A stretch of DNA of 32,276 nt. Source: Desulfurococcales archaeon (GTDB lineage Archaea > Thermoproteota > Thermoprotei_A > Sulfolobales > Acidilobaceae). Under the pieces are notes generated by a model, which saw nothing but the letters and a program-made list of their open reading frames with translations, was not told the DNA's origin and made no database searches. Positions within the stretch are counted from its first letter, which is position 1; every line of letters begins with the position of its first letter. The stretch is taken from NCBI GenBank assembly GCA_015521115.1, contig WAOT01000055.1, positions 1 through 32,276 of the forward strand, in the 5' to 3' direction. Shown here in pieces: positions 21,469 through 29,071 of this stretch. The position numbers were made by a program, and so were the translations under genes.

Positions 21469-22524
21469 ATGATATTGAATGAGAGGTCTGAGCTCTCAGG
21501 GTGCGCGGTATACCATAGCCCATTCAACCGGCCACTCGGGATCCCATACAGTTTCGAGTGTGCATTCACCACGGCGAGGGTAGGGGACAGCTACCACAAC
21601 ATAGTTCTGGCCGTCCAGGAATCCGTCGGTAAACTCGAGGAAACGATTGGGGTGCCACTCGAGATCGGGGGCCTGGAAGGGTGGGAATACTCTGGGAGGA
21701 TGTTCAACCTCTACATGTACAGTCTAACCTCCCGGGGTAGGAGAGCAGGGCAGATTAGGGCGGTTGAGGTCGCGGGCCACCTCCTCGGGGCCTACGGTGT
21801 GCTTACTGCTGAGACTTTGAGGCCTGTGAGGCCAAAGAATAAGAGGGGCCTGCTCTACTCGTGGGGCTACACTCCCGGCCCCATCTACTTGAGGCCGGTT
21901 GGCGGTAAGGAGCCGCCTGGGCAGAAGGTTGTTAGCAGGAACCCGATATACGCTGTCGAAGGCATACAGGATTACGTGGGTGAGTGGGCTCTCAGGATAG
22001 AGGGCCTCGTGGAGAAACCGCTACACCTCACCCTCGAAGACCTGTATAGGATGGCGGACGAGCAGAGGAGGGCCGATTTCCACTGCGTAACAGGGTGGAG
22101 TCTTAAAGGGAAGATGTGGGAGGGTGCATCACTAAAGGAGACAATAAAGCTGGCCAGGCCAAAGCCGGGGGCCCGATGGCTTGCAGCAGTGAGTAGTGGG
22201 GGGTACACTGCTGTCATGCCCCTAGACATAGCCCTGGAGAGCGGCCTCCTAGTGCTCAAGCTCGACGGTAAACCGTTGACTAGGGAGATGGGGGCGCCGC
22301 TACGACTCTTCGTACCCGAGCTGTACGGGTGGAAGCATGTGAAGTGGCTGACACGGCTTGTTCTCCTCGAAGAGTACACTGACGGCTACTGGGAGGCGTT
22401 AGCGTACCATGAGCGGGGTCTAGCAGCTGCTATTGAGAGGTTCAAGGTCAGGAACTTGGAGATTGCTGAGAGGGGAGAGCTCCCTGAGGGGGCTAGAATG
22501 CTTAAGCCCCCAGGGCTCCGGTAG
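21469..22524 (+). CDS. Sulfite-oxidase-fold molybdopterin oxidoreductase with extra N-terminal domain
   Basis: A 351-residue protein. About residues 160-325 match the molybdopterin-binding core of the sulfite oxidase/MsrP (YedY) family: GLVEKPLHLTLEDLYRM, the molybdenum-ligand cysteine in DFHCVTGWSLKG (C206), and GAPLRLFVPELYGWKHVKW near the end. About residues 25-125 form a separate alpha/beta region (VGDSYHNIVLAVQESVGKL, VEVAGHLLGAYGVLTAET) that I do not recognise. There is no twin-arginine signal or membrane helix, so it should act in the cytosol, unlike secreted MsrP. It overlaps the convergent thioredoxin-fold gene by 23 bases. The substrate is unknown; the redox core is well supported. 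Confidence 0.85.
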   Translation: MILNERSELSGCAVYHSPFNRPLGIPYSFECAFTTARVGDSYHNIVLAVQESVGKLEETIGVPLEIGGLEGWEYSGRMFNLYMYSLTSRGRRAGQIRAVEVAGHLLGAYGVLTAETLRPVRPKNKRGLLYSWGYTPGPIYLRPVGGKEPPGQKVVSRNPIYAVEGIQDYVGEWALRIEGLVEKPLHLTLEDLYRMADEQRRADFHCVTGWSLKGKMWEGASLKETIKLARPKPGARWLAAVSSGGYTAVMPLDIALESGLLVLKLDGKPLTREMGAPLRLFVPELYGWKHVKWLTRLVLLEEYTDGYWEALAYHERGLAAAIERFKVRNLEIAERGELPEGARMLKPPGLR

Positions 22525-22978
22525 GAGGTGTTGCAGGGCACCTGGCGGCCTCCAACGTCTTCCTTACTAGTTCCTCCAGTTGCCCGTAGTCCCCGTATCC
22601 GTATATTACGGCTACAGGTCTGCCTTTAACGATGCCGAACGTCATTGGTACTCCCATAACATTGAAGAGGTGTGCTGCCTCGGGGAGCCTCCACGTGTTG
22701 ACTCTTAGGAAGGGTATCATGTCACCGTATACCCTGGCGGCCTCGGCATATACTGGGGCGAACGCCCTACAGTATGGGCATGTTGGGCTGTAGAACGTCA
22801 CGATCGCGGCGTTGCATCCCTCCACATATGAGAGTAGCTCCTCTAGGCTCTTAACCTCCTTGAGGCCTCCGCGACCCTTTTGCGGGCAGCATGTTTTTGG
22901 CCTGGACGCCGCCTCCTTTATGAGCCTCTCCTTGACCTTCTCCAGTAAGGCTCTAACCTCCTCCTGTGTCAGTGACAT
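22502..22978 (-). CDS. Thioredoxin-fold protein with CPYC active site
   Basis: A 158-residue cytosolic protein. Residues about 45-150 form a thioredoxin fold with the active-site CPYC (67-70) in VTFYSPTCPYC and the cis-proline loop GVPMTFG. The CPYC motif is glutaredoxin-like. The N-terminal 40 residues are a charged helix ending in a vicinal Cys pair (C30-C31) and a basic linker, which could bind metal or exchange electrons with the active site. It converges with the molybdoenzyme gene and is divergent from ahbD. Its role may be disulfide or persulfide reduction, but partner and pathway are inference. Confidence 0.85.
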   Translation of the reverse strand: MSLTQEEVRALLEKVKERLIKEAASRPKTCCPQKGRGGLKEVKSLEELLSYVEGCNAAIVTFYSPTCPYCRAFAPVYAEAARVYGDMIPFLRVNTWRLPEAAHLFNVMGVPMTFGIVKGRPVAVIYGYGDYGQLEELVRKTLEAARCPATPPTGALGA

Positions 22979-23158
22979 AGCGTATCACCCGATCCTTATC
23001 CCCGCCTCTAGCCCGCACATCCAGGGTTTTATTGCCTGGTATATGCACCGTCCTGTTAGATCATTACACGTGAGATCTCCTGCCTCCACGACTCTAACGT
23101 TTACTGACATGACACTAAATCGGGATTCAAGGGGACACTGCTGGAGAGGGTGTGGCTA

Positions 23159-24334
23159 GTGCATATGGGGAGGTGGCCCTTCGACAAGAAGCCACTACTA
23201 GTCTTCTGGGAGATGACTAAAGCGTGCCTCCTAACGTGTAAGCACTGTAGGGCTAACGCGATAAAAGAGGCTCTCCCGGGAGAGCTGAGCACGGAGGAGG
23301 GGAAGCGTCTACTGGAGCAGGTTGCATTGTTCGGCCGGCCAACCCCGATTACAGTCTTCACTGGCGGAGACCCACTAATGAGGAAGGACTTCTGGGAGCT
23401 GCTGGGGTATGCTAGGAGGCTGGGCGTTAGGGTTGCAGTAGCCCCCAGCGTCACCCCCCTCCTGACAAGGGAGGCCCTCGAGAGGATGGCGATGCTGGGG
23501 GTCTCTAGTGTTAGCATAAGCCTTGACAGCCCGTTTGAGGAGGTTCACGATGATATCAGGGGGATTAAGGGTACTTGGAAGAGGACGGTTCAGGCCATAA
23601 AGGACGCTATAAGGGTAGGCCTCCGCGTTCAAGTTAATACCGTGGTTATGAGGCCGACAGTCGAGGGCCTAGCAGATATGGTGAAACTCCTCCTGGATCT
23701 CGGAGTCCGAACCTGGGAGGTCTTCTACTTCGTCCCTACAGGCAGGGGCAACATAGACCTCGACCTAACACCCGAGGAGTGGGAGGATGTGAACCACTTC
23801 CTCTACGAGGCAAGCCGTTACGGCATACTGACGAGAACTGTTGAGGGCCCAATGTTCCGTAGGGTGGCTTTGACGAGGAGGTATTATGAGTCGAAGGGAA
23901 TGCTCGAGGAGATCGATAGGGGGCTTGGAAGGCTATACCACAAGCTGGTGAGCAGGCTGCACGAGCTGCTCGGCCCACCCACGGGGCCCCCAAGGGCCCA
24001 CACTGTCGGGACAATGGACGCGAGAGGCATAATATTCATCTCGTACAACGGTAACGTATACCCCAGCGGCTTCCTCCCACTCTCAGCGGGCAACGTGCGT
24101 GTGAAGAGCCTAGTCGAGATCTATAGGAGGACTAGGCTATTCACCACACTTAGAGAGAAGGTCAAGGGGAGATGCGCCACTTGCGAGTTTAAGAGGATAT
24201 GCGGGGGTAGCAGGGCGAGGGCCTACGCTTACACAGGTGATCCCTACGCCGAAGACCCTGCCTGCCCCTACACGCCCGGCTCCCTGCCCCCTGAGATCAT
24301 GGAGGTGTCGGCCCATGGAGCTAGACACGCTTGA
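23159..24334 (+). CDS. ahbD: Radical SAM heme synthase AhbD (Fe-coproporphyrin III decarboxylase)
   Basis: The last step of the siroheme-dependent heme route: oxidative decarboxylation of two propionates of Fe-coproporphyrin III to the vinyl groups of heme b. The radical SAM cluster motif CLLTCKHC is near the N-terminus, followed by VFTGGDPLMRKD (GGDP rather than GGEP, as I recall for AhbD-like enzymes). A C-terminal SPASM-like cluster region reads CATCEFKRICGGSRARA then DPAC. About 391 residues. GTG 23159 is favoured by GGAGAGG nine bases upstream; GTG 23150 and ATG 23165 are alternatives. It heads the operon ahbD-ahbA/B-ahbC-precorrin-2 dehydrogenase. AhbC and AhbD are related, so the two names could be swapped, though each keeps its own features. 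Confidence 0.82.
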   Translation: MHMGRWPFDKKPLLVFWEMTKACLLTCKHCRANAIKEALPGELSTEEGKRLLEQVALFGRPTPITVFTGGDPLMRKDFWELLGYARRLGVRVAVAPSVTPLLTREALERMAMLGVSSVSISLDSPFEEVHDDIRGIKGTWKRTVQAIKDAIRVGLRVQVNTVVMRPTVEGLADMVKLLLDLGVRTWEVFYFVPTGRGNIDLDLTPEEWEDVNHFLYEASRYGILTRTVEGPMFRRVALTRRYYESKGMLEEIDRGLGRLYHKLVSRLHELLGPPTGPPRAHTVGTMDARGIIFISYNGNVYPSGFLPLSAGNVRVKSLVEIYRRTRLFTTLREKVKGRCATCEFKRICGGSRARAYAYTGDPYAEDPACPYTPGSLPPEIMEVSAHGARHA

Positions 24335-25280
24335 TAAGAGCATATTGATGGAGCTCCAATACAGGTTCCCCCGAGACCCATACCCCTACGAGACGGTAGC
24401 CGAGAGGCTTGGCATAAGGGAGGAGGAGCTGCTGGATAGGCTTAGGAGGCTCAAGAGCATAGGGATCCTCAAGAGGGTAGGGTTCTACGTGAACTACCGC
24501 AGCGTAGGGTTGAAAGCGGCCCTTATAGCGTACAAGGCGCCAGGGCTCCACGAGAGGCTCGCTAAGATCTACCGGGTGGATCGATACGCCACACACGTCT
24601 ACCTAAGAGACCACCCCGAGTATAACGTTTGGGTAGTAACGAAGAGGCGCAGCATGGAGGAGCTAATAGGCCACGTGGAACACGTCAAAAAAGAGCTGGG
24701 CGTGGAGGCCATAATTTTGTACTCCAAACGGACATACAAGCTGAGCGTCAAATACGACCTCGAGAGGGGAATATCATGGGCTGGCCCCTACAGTACGGTC
24801 TCACCCGACCCACCAAGACCCGAGGACTTAGGGATCCCCGCTGAAGTCCTAAGGATGTTCAGGAGCCTTCCTATAGAGAGGAGCCCCTACAGTAGGATAG
24901 CAGAGGCGCTCGGCGTAGGCGTGGATGAGGCGGCCGAGACCGCCTGGAACCTCCTCGAGAAAGGCCTCCTAGGAGATCCTGGGGCGGCACTAGACGGTAG
25001 AAGGGTGGGGTTCAACGAGAATGCAATGGTCGTAATGGAGCCTTCCGGATGCGAGGAGTCCCTCTGCCAATGCGCCACGCAGCTCCCCTTCACGACGCAC
25101 GTTGTTCTTAGGAGGTCTATACCGGAGGGTGCGTGGAGGCATACGTGCTATTTCATGGTTCACGCGGTGAGCAGGGAGATGATAAAGGAACTAGTCGGGG
25201 AGGCGGTTGAGAAGTGTTCTCCTAGGAGTTTCCACGTCATCCGGAGCCTTGCGGATCTGAAGCCGGGCGTTATGAGGTGA
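24315..25280 (+). CDS. ahbAB: Siroheme decarboxylase, fused AhbA-AhbB
   Basis: Removes carboxyl groups from two acetate side chains of siroheme to give 12,18-didecarboxysiroheme. AhbA and AhbB are usually separate Lrp/AsnC-like proteins forming a heterodimer. Here one 321-residue chain has both. Half one (about 1-150) starts MELDTLDKSILMELQYRFP, typical of the family, with a winged helix and then THVYLRDHPEYNVWVV. Half two (about 165-321) repeats the plan, with PYSRIAEALGVGVDEAAETAW and THVVLRRSIPEGAWRHTCYF. ATG 24315 fits the family start; the frame is open further upstream to GTG 24237 but inside ahbD. It overlaps ahbD by 20 bases. Despite the helix-turn-helix fold it is taken as an enzyme because of its location. 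Confidence 0.85.
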   Translation: MELDTLDKSILMELQYRFPRDPYPYETVAERLGIREEELLDRLRRLKSIGILKRVGFYVNYRSVGLKAALIAYKAPGLHERLAKIYRVDRYATHVYLRDHPEYNVWVVTKRRSMEELIGHVEHVKKELGVEAIILYSKRTYKLSVKYDLERGISWAGPYSTVSPDPPRPEDLGIPAEVLRMFRSLPIERSPYSRIAEALGVGVDEAAETAWNLLEKGLLGDPGAALDGRRVGFNENAMVVMEPSGCEESLCQCATQLPFTTHVVLRRSIPEGAWRHTCYFMVHAVSREMIKELVGEAVEKCSPRSFHVIRSLADLKPGVMR

Positions 25281-25286
25281 TTGCAC

Positions 25287-26456
25287 GTGATCCCCTTAAG
25301 TGTAATGGTCACTGGAAGGGGCACGGTATCGACCCGGATTAAGGGGAGATATCATAGGGGGAGGCCTAGCAGGTTCACCTCAGTCATAAGGCCCGTCATA
25401 TTCTGGAACATCACGTATAAGTGTAACTTGAGGTGTGAGCACTGCTATATCAACGCCGGCCCCGACATCACCCTACCGGAGCTTAGTGTCGGTGAAGTCC
25501 TCAACGTGGCAAGGCAGATCGTGGATCACGGTATCCCGCTTGTCGTCTTCACGGGCGGCGAACCCCTCATCTCAGAAAAGTTCTGGAGAGCCCTCGAATT
25601 CTTCCACAGCGTGGGGAAGCCTAAGACAAGCGTCTCAACCAATGGAACCCTGATTACCCCTGAGACAGCGTTAAGGCTCAAAGAGCTGGGGGTATCATAT
25701 GTTGGCGTGAGCCTCGATAGCCTCGACGAGGAGTTACATGATAAGTTCAGAGGTGTTAAGGGTTCTTGGAAGGCGGCTGTTAGGGGTATGAAGAACAGTG
25801 TCGCAGCAGGCCTACCAACGGGGCTGAGGGTTACCGCCACAAGGGATAACCTCGATGAGATACCGAGGATGATCGATTTCGCCGCGGATCTGGGGCTGGA
25901 GAGGGTTAGCGTCTACCTCCTTGACACTATAGGGAGGGGGGCCCAGATAGCAGGTCAAGTCCCCCGGGGGGAGGAGCTTAAACGGCTCATAGACTCTCTA
26001 ATTGAGAAGGCGAGGGAATATGATGGAGTGCTCGAGATCCTCCTTGTCAGGATGAACTTCGCAGGGATATACGTGGCCGACGTGCTCTCCAGGTCAAGGG
26101 ATGAGTTCAAGGAGTACCTGGAACTACTAGGCGCCCAGGGAGACTGTGGCCGCAAAACGGCGAGCATATACCCTGACGGCACAGTCAGGCCCTGCCAGTT
26201 CATAGACTACATAATAATAGGAGACCTACGGAGGCAGGAGCTGTCAGAAATACTCCGACCCGACAACCCCAGACTACGCCCCTTCCTAGAGGTCGGTGAT
26301 AGGCTGAGAGGCCCCAAGTGCTCGAGCTGCCCCTTCCGCGACATCTGTGGTGGTGGTAGCAGGAACAGGGCCCTCGTTGCTACGGGCGACTTCTGGGGCG
26401 ATGACCCAGCATGCTTCATAGACCCACTCAGGATCTGGGAGAGGTGGGCTGAGTAA
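25287..26456 (+). CDS. ahbC: Radical SAM didecarboxysiroheme deacetylase AhbC
   Basis: Removes the two remaining acetate groups of 12,18-didecarboxysiroheme to form Fe-coproporphyrin III. The 389-residue protein has the radical SAM motif CNLRCEHCY (C46, C50, C53) within FWNITYKC, then VVFTGGEPLISEKF. A second cluster region reads DCGRKTASIYPDGTVRPCQF and then CSSCPFRDICGGGSRNRA with DPAC. GTG 25287 is chosen because GAGGTGA, spanning the ahbAB stop, lies six bases upstream; TTG 25281 directly abuts the stop. It overlaps the dehydrogenase gene by one base (TAATG). AhbC rather than AhbD is assigned from the FWNITYKCNLRCEHCY start and GGEP motif. Confidence 0.82.
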   Translation: MIPLSVMVTGRGTVSTRIKGRYHRGRPSRFTSVIRPVIFWNITYKCNLRCEHCYINAGPDITLPELSVGEVLNVARQIVDHGIPLVVFTGGEPLISEKFWRALEFFHSVGKPKTSVSTNGTLITPETALRLKELGVSYVGVSLDSLDEELHDKFRGVKGSWKAAVRGMKNSVAAGLPTGLRVTATRDNLDEIPRMIDFAADLGLERVSVYLLDTIGRGAQIAGQVPRGEELKRLIDSLIEKAREYDGVLEILLVRMNFAGIYVADVLSRSRDEFKEYLELLGAQGDCGRKTASIYPDGTVRPCQFIDYIIIGDLRRQELSEILRPDNPRLRPFLEVGDRLRGPKCSSCPFRDICGGGSRNRALVATGDFWGDDPACFIDPLRIWERWAE

Positions 26457-27133
26457 TGGGTGAGTGGATACCGCTCTACATCAACCCTTCAAACCTAAAA
26501 GTCTCAGTACTGGGCGGAGGAAGGCTAGGTACTAGGAGGGCCCTCCACTTCTGCCGGGCCGGGGCTCAGGTGAGGGTGTACTCGCTTGATTTCAGCGAAG
26601 AGCTTGTGAGAGCCCAGTGCGAGGGGTTAGAGCTTATTGAGGCTGACCTCTCCAGGGAAGAGGCCCTCCGGGCCGCTATCGAGTGGGCGAACCTGGTTGT
26701 GATAGCAACCGGGGATAGAGAGGTTGACGGTAGAGCTTCCAGGTTAGCGCTGAGTATGAGGAAGCTGGTGAACAACGGGGTCGATGCGTTGAGCGGTAAT
26801 GTTATTGTCCCGTTCAGCGGGGAGACGAGCTACGGCCTAAAGTTTGCAGTCACAAGCCTTGGGGCAACAGGGATAGCTGCGAGGCAGGCCCGTGACATGG
26901 TGTTTGAAGTCCTAGAAGACAACACGTACATCCGGACGCTGTATAGGGTCATGGCCAGGATCAAGAGGTGGCTGAAGTCGAACATTCCAAATGCTAAGGA
27001 GCGCCTCCCCCTCTACTTTATAGTGGAGGAGGACAAGGAGTTCGTCAAACTAGTGGGGGAGGGGCGCGAGGAGGAGGCCTTCGAGAGGGCTATAGCGGTG
27101 GTCATGGAGGAGCTCTCCCAAGCTCGCGGTTAG
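26456..27133 (+). CDS. Precorrin-2 dehydrogenase (CysG N-terminal/Met8p type)
   Basis: Oxidises precorrin-2 to sirohydrochlorin with NAD+. The 225-residue protein starts with a short strand and the dinucleotide-binding motif VLGGGRLGTRRALHF (glycines 20-22 and 25), then NLVVIATGDREVDGRAS, followed by the family segment VDALSGNVIVPFSGETSYGLKFAVTSLG. Some members (Met8p) also chelate iron. The separate candidate chelatase gene next to it suggests the dehydrogenase may only do the oxidation here. The ATG overlaps the ahbC stop by one base, so it is the last gene of the ahb operon. It converges with the chelatase-like gene, with a 4-base TTAG stop overlap. Confidence 0.88.
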   Translation: MGEWIPLYINPSNLKVSVLGGGRLGTRRALHFCRAGAQVRVYSLDFSEELVRAQCEGLELIEADLSREEALRAAIEWANLVVIATGDREVDGRASRLALSMRKLVNNGVDALSGNVIVPFSGETSYGLKFAVTSLGATGIAARQARDMVFEVLEDNTYIRTLYRVMARIKRWLKSNIPNAKERLPLYFIVEEDKEFVKLVGEGREEEAFERAIAVVMEELSQARG

Positions 27134-27741
27134 GTGGATCCTGTTAATGTTGAGGCAACCGATATTATCCATGCCGTCAGCATCCCCTTAGAGCTGGGTA
27201 GGAGTTGTGCCTCAACAATCTCTCCTCCAACATACTTTGAGAGCAAGCGGGGGAGCCTGCTGGGGAGCAGGGTTAGCACTACTATGGAGTCATACTTATC
27301 CTTGAAGGCTCGGGGATCCTCCTTCACAGTATCATGCGGTACCGGGTCGACCTTACAATTGAGTAGCGATGAAGCGTTTGAGGCTATCTCCGCATAGCCC
27401 CTGTCATGCTCCTCCCTATTCCTCTTAGCCCCCCAATAGACTAGGGCTACTCGCCTCGAACCCTTCAACCCCTCTACCCCCGTCAATGCTAGCGCGGGTA
27501 GCCATGGTGGTATTGGGCCTACGACCTTTTCAGCACGAACAGATTCTAAGGCCTCTAGGTAGTGTCCTCCACGTGAGAGTAGAAGGATGACAGCAGCATC
27601 ATACGAGTTATGGGCAGGCGATCCGATCTCTACACCTTCCACCTCCCAGCCCGTTAGCCTTGATATCGTTTCAGCGAGATCCTCTATGTGGTGGTAGCCT
27701 TCCCTCCTCCCCGGCCTGTGGTGGACGAGGGCTAACCTCAT
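27130..27741 (-). CDS. CbiX-like protein, candidate sirohydrochlorin chelatase
   Basis: A 203-residue cytosolic protein that I assign with caution. It begins with a strand then VHHRPGRREGYHHIEDL (a His-rich segment), then VILLLSRGGHYLEALESV, which resembles the second conserved histidine region of small class II chelatases (CbiX/SirB). The second half repeats the pattern: VALVYWGAKRNREEHDRG, then SIVVLTLLPSRLPRLL. Such tandem alpha/beta halves suit the chelatase fold. An iron chelatase for sirohydrochlorin is the one step of siroheme formation otherwise unassigned here, and the gene lies between the ahb and hem operons. GGAGAGGAG precedes the ATG by two or three bases. Weak alternative: an unrelated alpha/beta protein. 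Confidence 0.5.
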   Translation of the reverse strand: MRLALVHHRPGRREGYHHIEDLAETISRLTGWEVEGVEIGSPAHNSYDAAVILLLSRGGHYLEALESVRAEKVVGPIPPWLPALALTGVEGLKGSRRVALVYWGAKRNREEHDRGYAEIASNASSLLNCKVDPVPHDTVKEDPRAFKDKYDSIVVLTLLPSRLPRLLSKYVGGEIVEAQLLPSSKGMLTAWIISVASTLTGST

Positions 27742-27788
27742 ACTCCTCTCCTTGGGTTAAGTCCAGTTGCCCGGGAATTCCTGTTATC

Positions 27789-27806
27789 GTACTTACATGT
27801 AAATAC
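27789..27806. promoter_or_regulatory. 18-bp inverted repeat in the divergent hemA promoter region
   Basis: GTACTTACA and TGTAAATAC form an inverted repeat with eight of nine positions paired, including the perfect 10-bp core TTACATGTAA (27793-27802). It lies 48 bases from the chelatase-like gene start and about 78 bases before GTG 27884 of hemA. It is AT-rich and could also contribute TATA elements in both directions. The symmetry suggests binding of a dimeric regulator controlling tetrapyrrole synthesis. Confidence 0.5.
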
Positions 27807-27883
27807 GGGGTAGCCGCGAGTACCGCTCTAGACTTACGAGACGTGATATTAGAAGATGTCTAGGCTGATTAGTGGGGAGTGGG

Positions 27884-29071
27884 GTGGAGGAGGGGGCAGT
27901 AGGAGAGCTGCTAGGGAGGCTTGTAGCAGTCTACACCAGTCATAAGGAGTCACCGCTGGAGGTAATCGGGAGGCTAGAGACAGAGGTTGACACAATCTAT
28001 GAAAGTGTCGAGGCTGAGGGCGTGGTTGTACTAGCCACATGCAACAGGTTTGAGGTCTACATGGATACACCTAGAGGGGGCAGTGTAGACCGGGTCTTGC
28101 GGGTGATCGAGGAGGCAGGCGGGAACCCTAGGGTGGTATGGGGTGTTGAGGCTGCAAGGAGGCTCCTCAGGATCGCTGCAGGCCTCGAATCCCAGATAAT
28201 CGGCGAGCCAGAGATACTCGGACAGGTCAGGCAGGCCATACAAAGGTCGAGGGAGCTGGGGAGGGTGAGTAGCTTCCTCGAGATCGTTTTCCGCAGCGCG
28301 CTCATGGCGGGTAGAAGGGTTAGGAGGGAGACCCCCCTAGGTAGGTCTAGGGTGGGCTATCCCTCCGCTGCGGTGTCCCTAGCGTACCGCCTAGCTGGTA
28401 ATGTGAGGAATGCTTTGATCGTGGGCACAGGGAAGGCCGCTAGGAGGGTGCTTGCAATCCTTTGTCGCAGGGGGCCGGAGAGGGTGGTTGTCTCTTCGAG
28501 GAGCCTAGAGAGGGCTGCAGCACTATCTAACATGTGTGAGTATGCTGTGGCTACCACAATAGAGGGGATAAGGGATCACGCCCCATACGATGTGGCTTTT
28601 GTCGCTGTTACAGGGTATAGACCTCCAGGCTATATACCGGAGATCTCTCGCTTCGTGGTAGACCTCTCGAACCCTCCAGTCTTCAGCGGGGACAACGTGT
28701 TTGGCATGGACGACCTGCGGGGGGAGATAGAGGAGGCTATTAGGGGTAATCTTAGGTTTGTCCCACAGGCTGAGATGATAGTGGAGGAGGAGCTCGAGTC
28801 CCTTATTAGGAAGATAGCGGAGATGAGGGTGTCCAGTGTTATCAGGGCCCTCCTCGAATACTCCCGTCACATTACCGAGGAAGTATCGCATGATGGTGTG
28901 AGGAGGCATGTTGAGCTCGCGGTGAGCCGCCTCCTCCACCCCATACTCGTATCCCTCCGCAGGGCCTCGGTTGAGGGCTCCTCGTTCGAGCACTTCCTCT
29001 CTATCCTTATGGAGGAGTTGGAGGGTAGGGGTGAGTATAGTGTTCGTGCTCCCCGAGTTCCCAGTAAGTAG
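27884..29071 (+). CDS. hemA: Glutamyl-tRNA reductase
   Basis: First step of the C5 pathway: reduction of glutamyl-tRNA to glutamate-1-semialdehyde with NADPH. The catalytic cysteine lies in VLATCNRFEVY (C53 from this start), followed by AAGLESQIIGEPEILGQVR and the NADPH-binding NALIVGTGKAARRVL. The C-terminal dimerisation helices include ESLIRKIAEMRVSSVIRALLEY. It has 395 residues, a normal length. GTG 27884 places the first strand (RLVAVYTSHKESPLEV) close to the N-terminus as in the family; GTG 27872 would add four residues. It heads the hemA-hemB-hemL-hemC-cobA operon and overlaps hemB by up to 41 bases. Confidence 0.95.
   Translation: MEEGAVGELLGRLVAVYTSHKESPLEVIGRLETEVDTIYESVEAEGVVVLATCNRFEVYMDTPRGGSVDRVLRVIEEAGGNPRVVWGVEAARRLLRIAAGLESQIIGEPEILGQVRQAIQRSRELGRVSSFLEIVFRSALMAGRRVRRETPLGRSRVGYPSAAVSLAYRLAGNVRNALIVGTGKAARRVLAILCRRGPERVVVSSRSLERAAALSNMCEYAVATTIEGIRDHAPYDVAFVAVTGYRPPGYIPEISRFVVDLSNPPVFSGDNVFGMDDLRGEIEEAIRGNLRFVPQAEMIVEEELESLIRKIAEMRVSSVIRALLEYSRHITEEVSHDGVRRHVELAVSRLLHPILVSLRRASVEGSSFEHFLSILMEELEGRGEYSVRAPRVPSK

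Noticed and set aside
24237-24314. Longer start (GTG 24237) for the fused siroheme decarboxylase
   Set aside because: The added 26 residues lie wholly within ahbD and are Pro/Arg-rich; ATG 24315 begins exactly at the family consensus MELDxLD.
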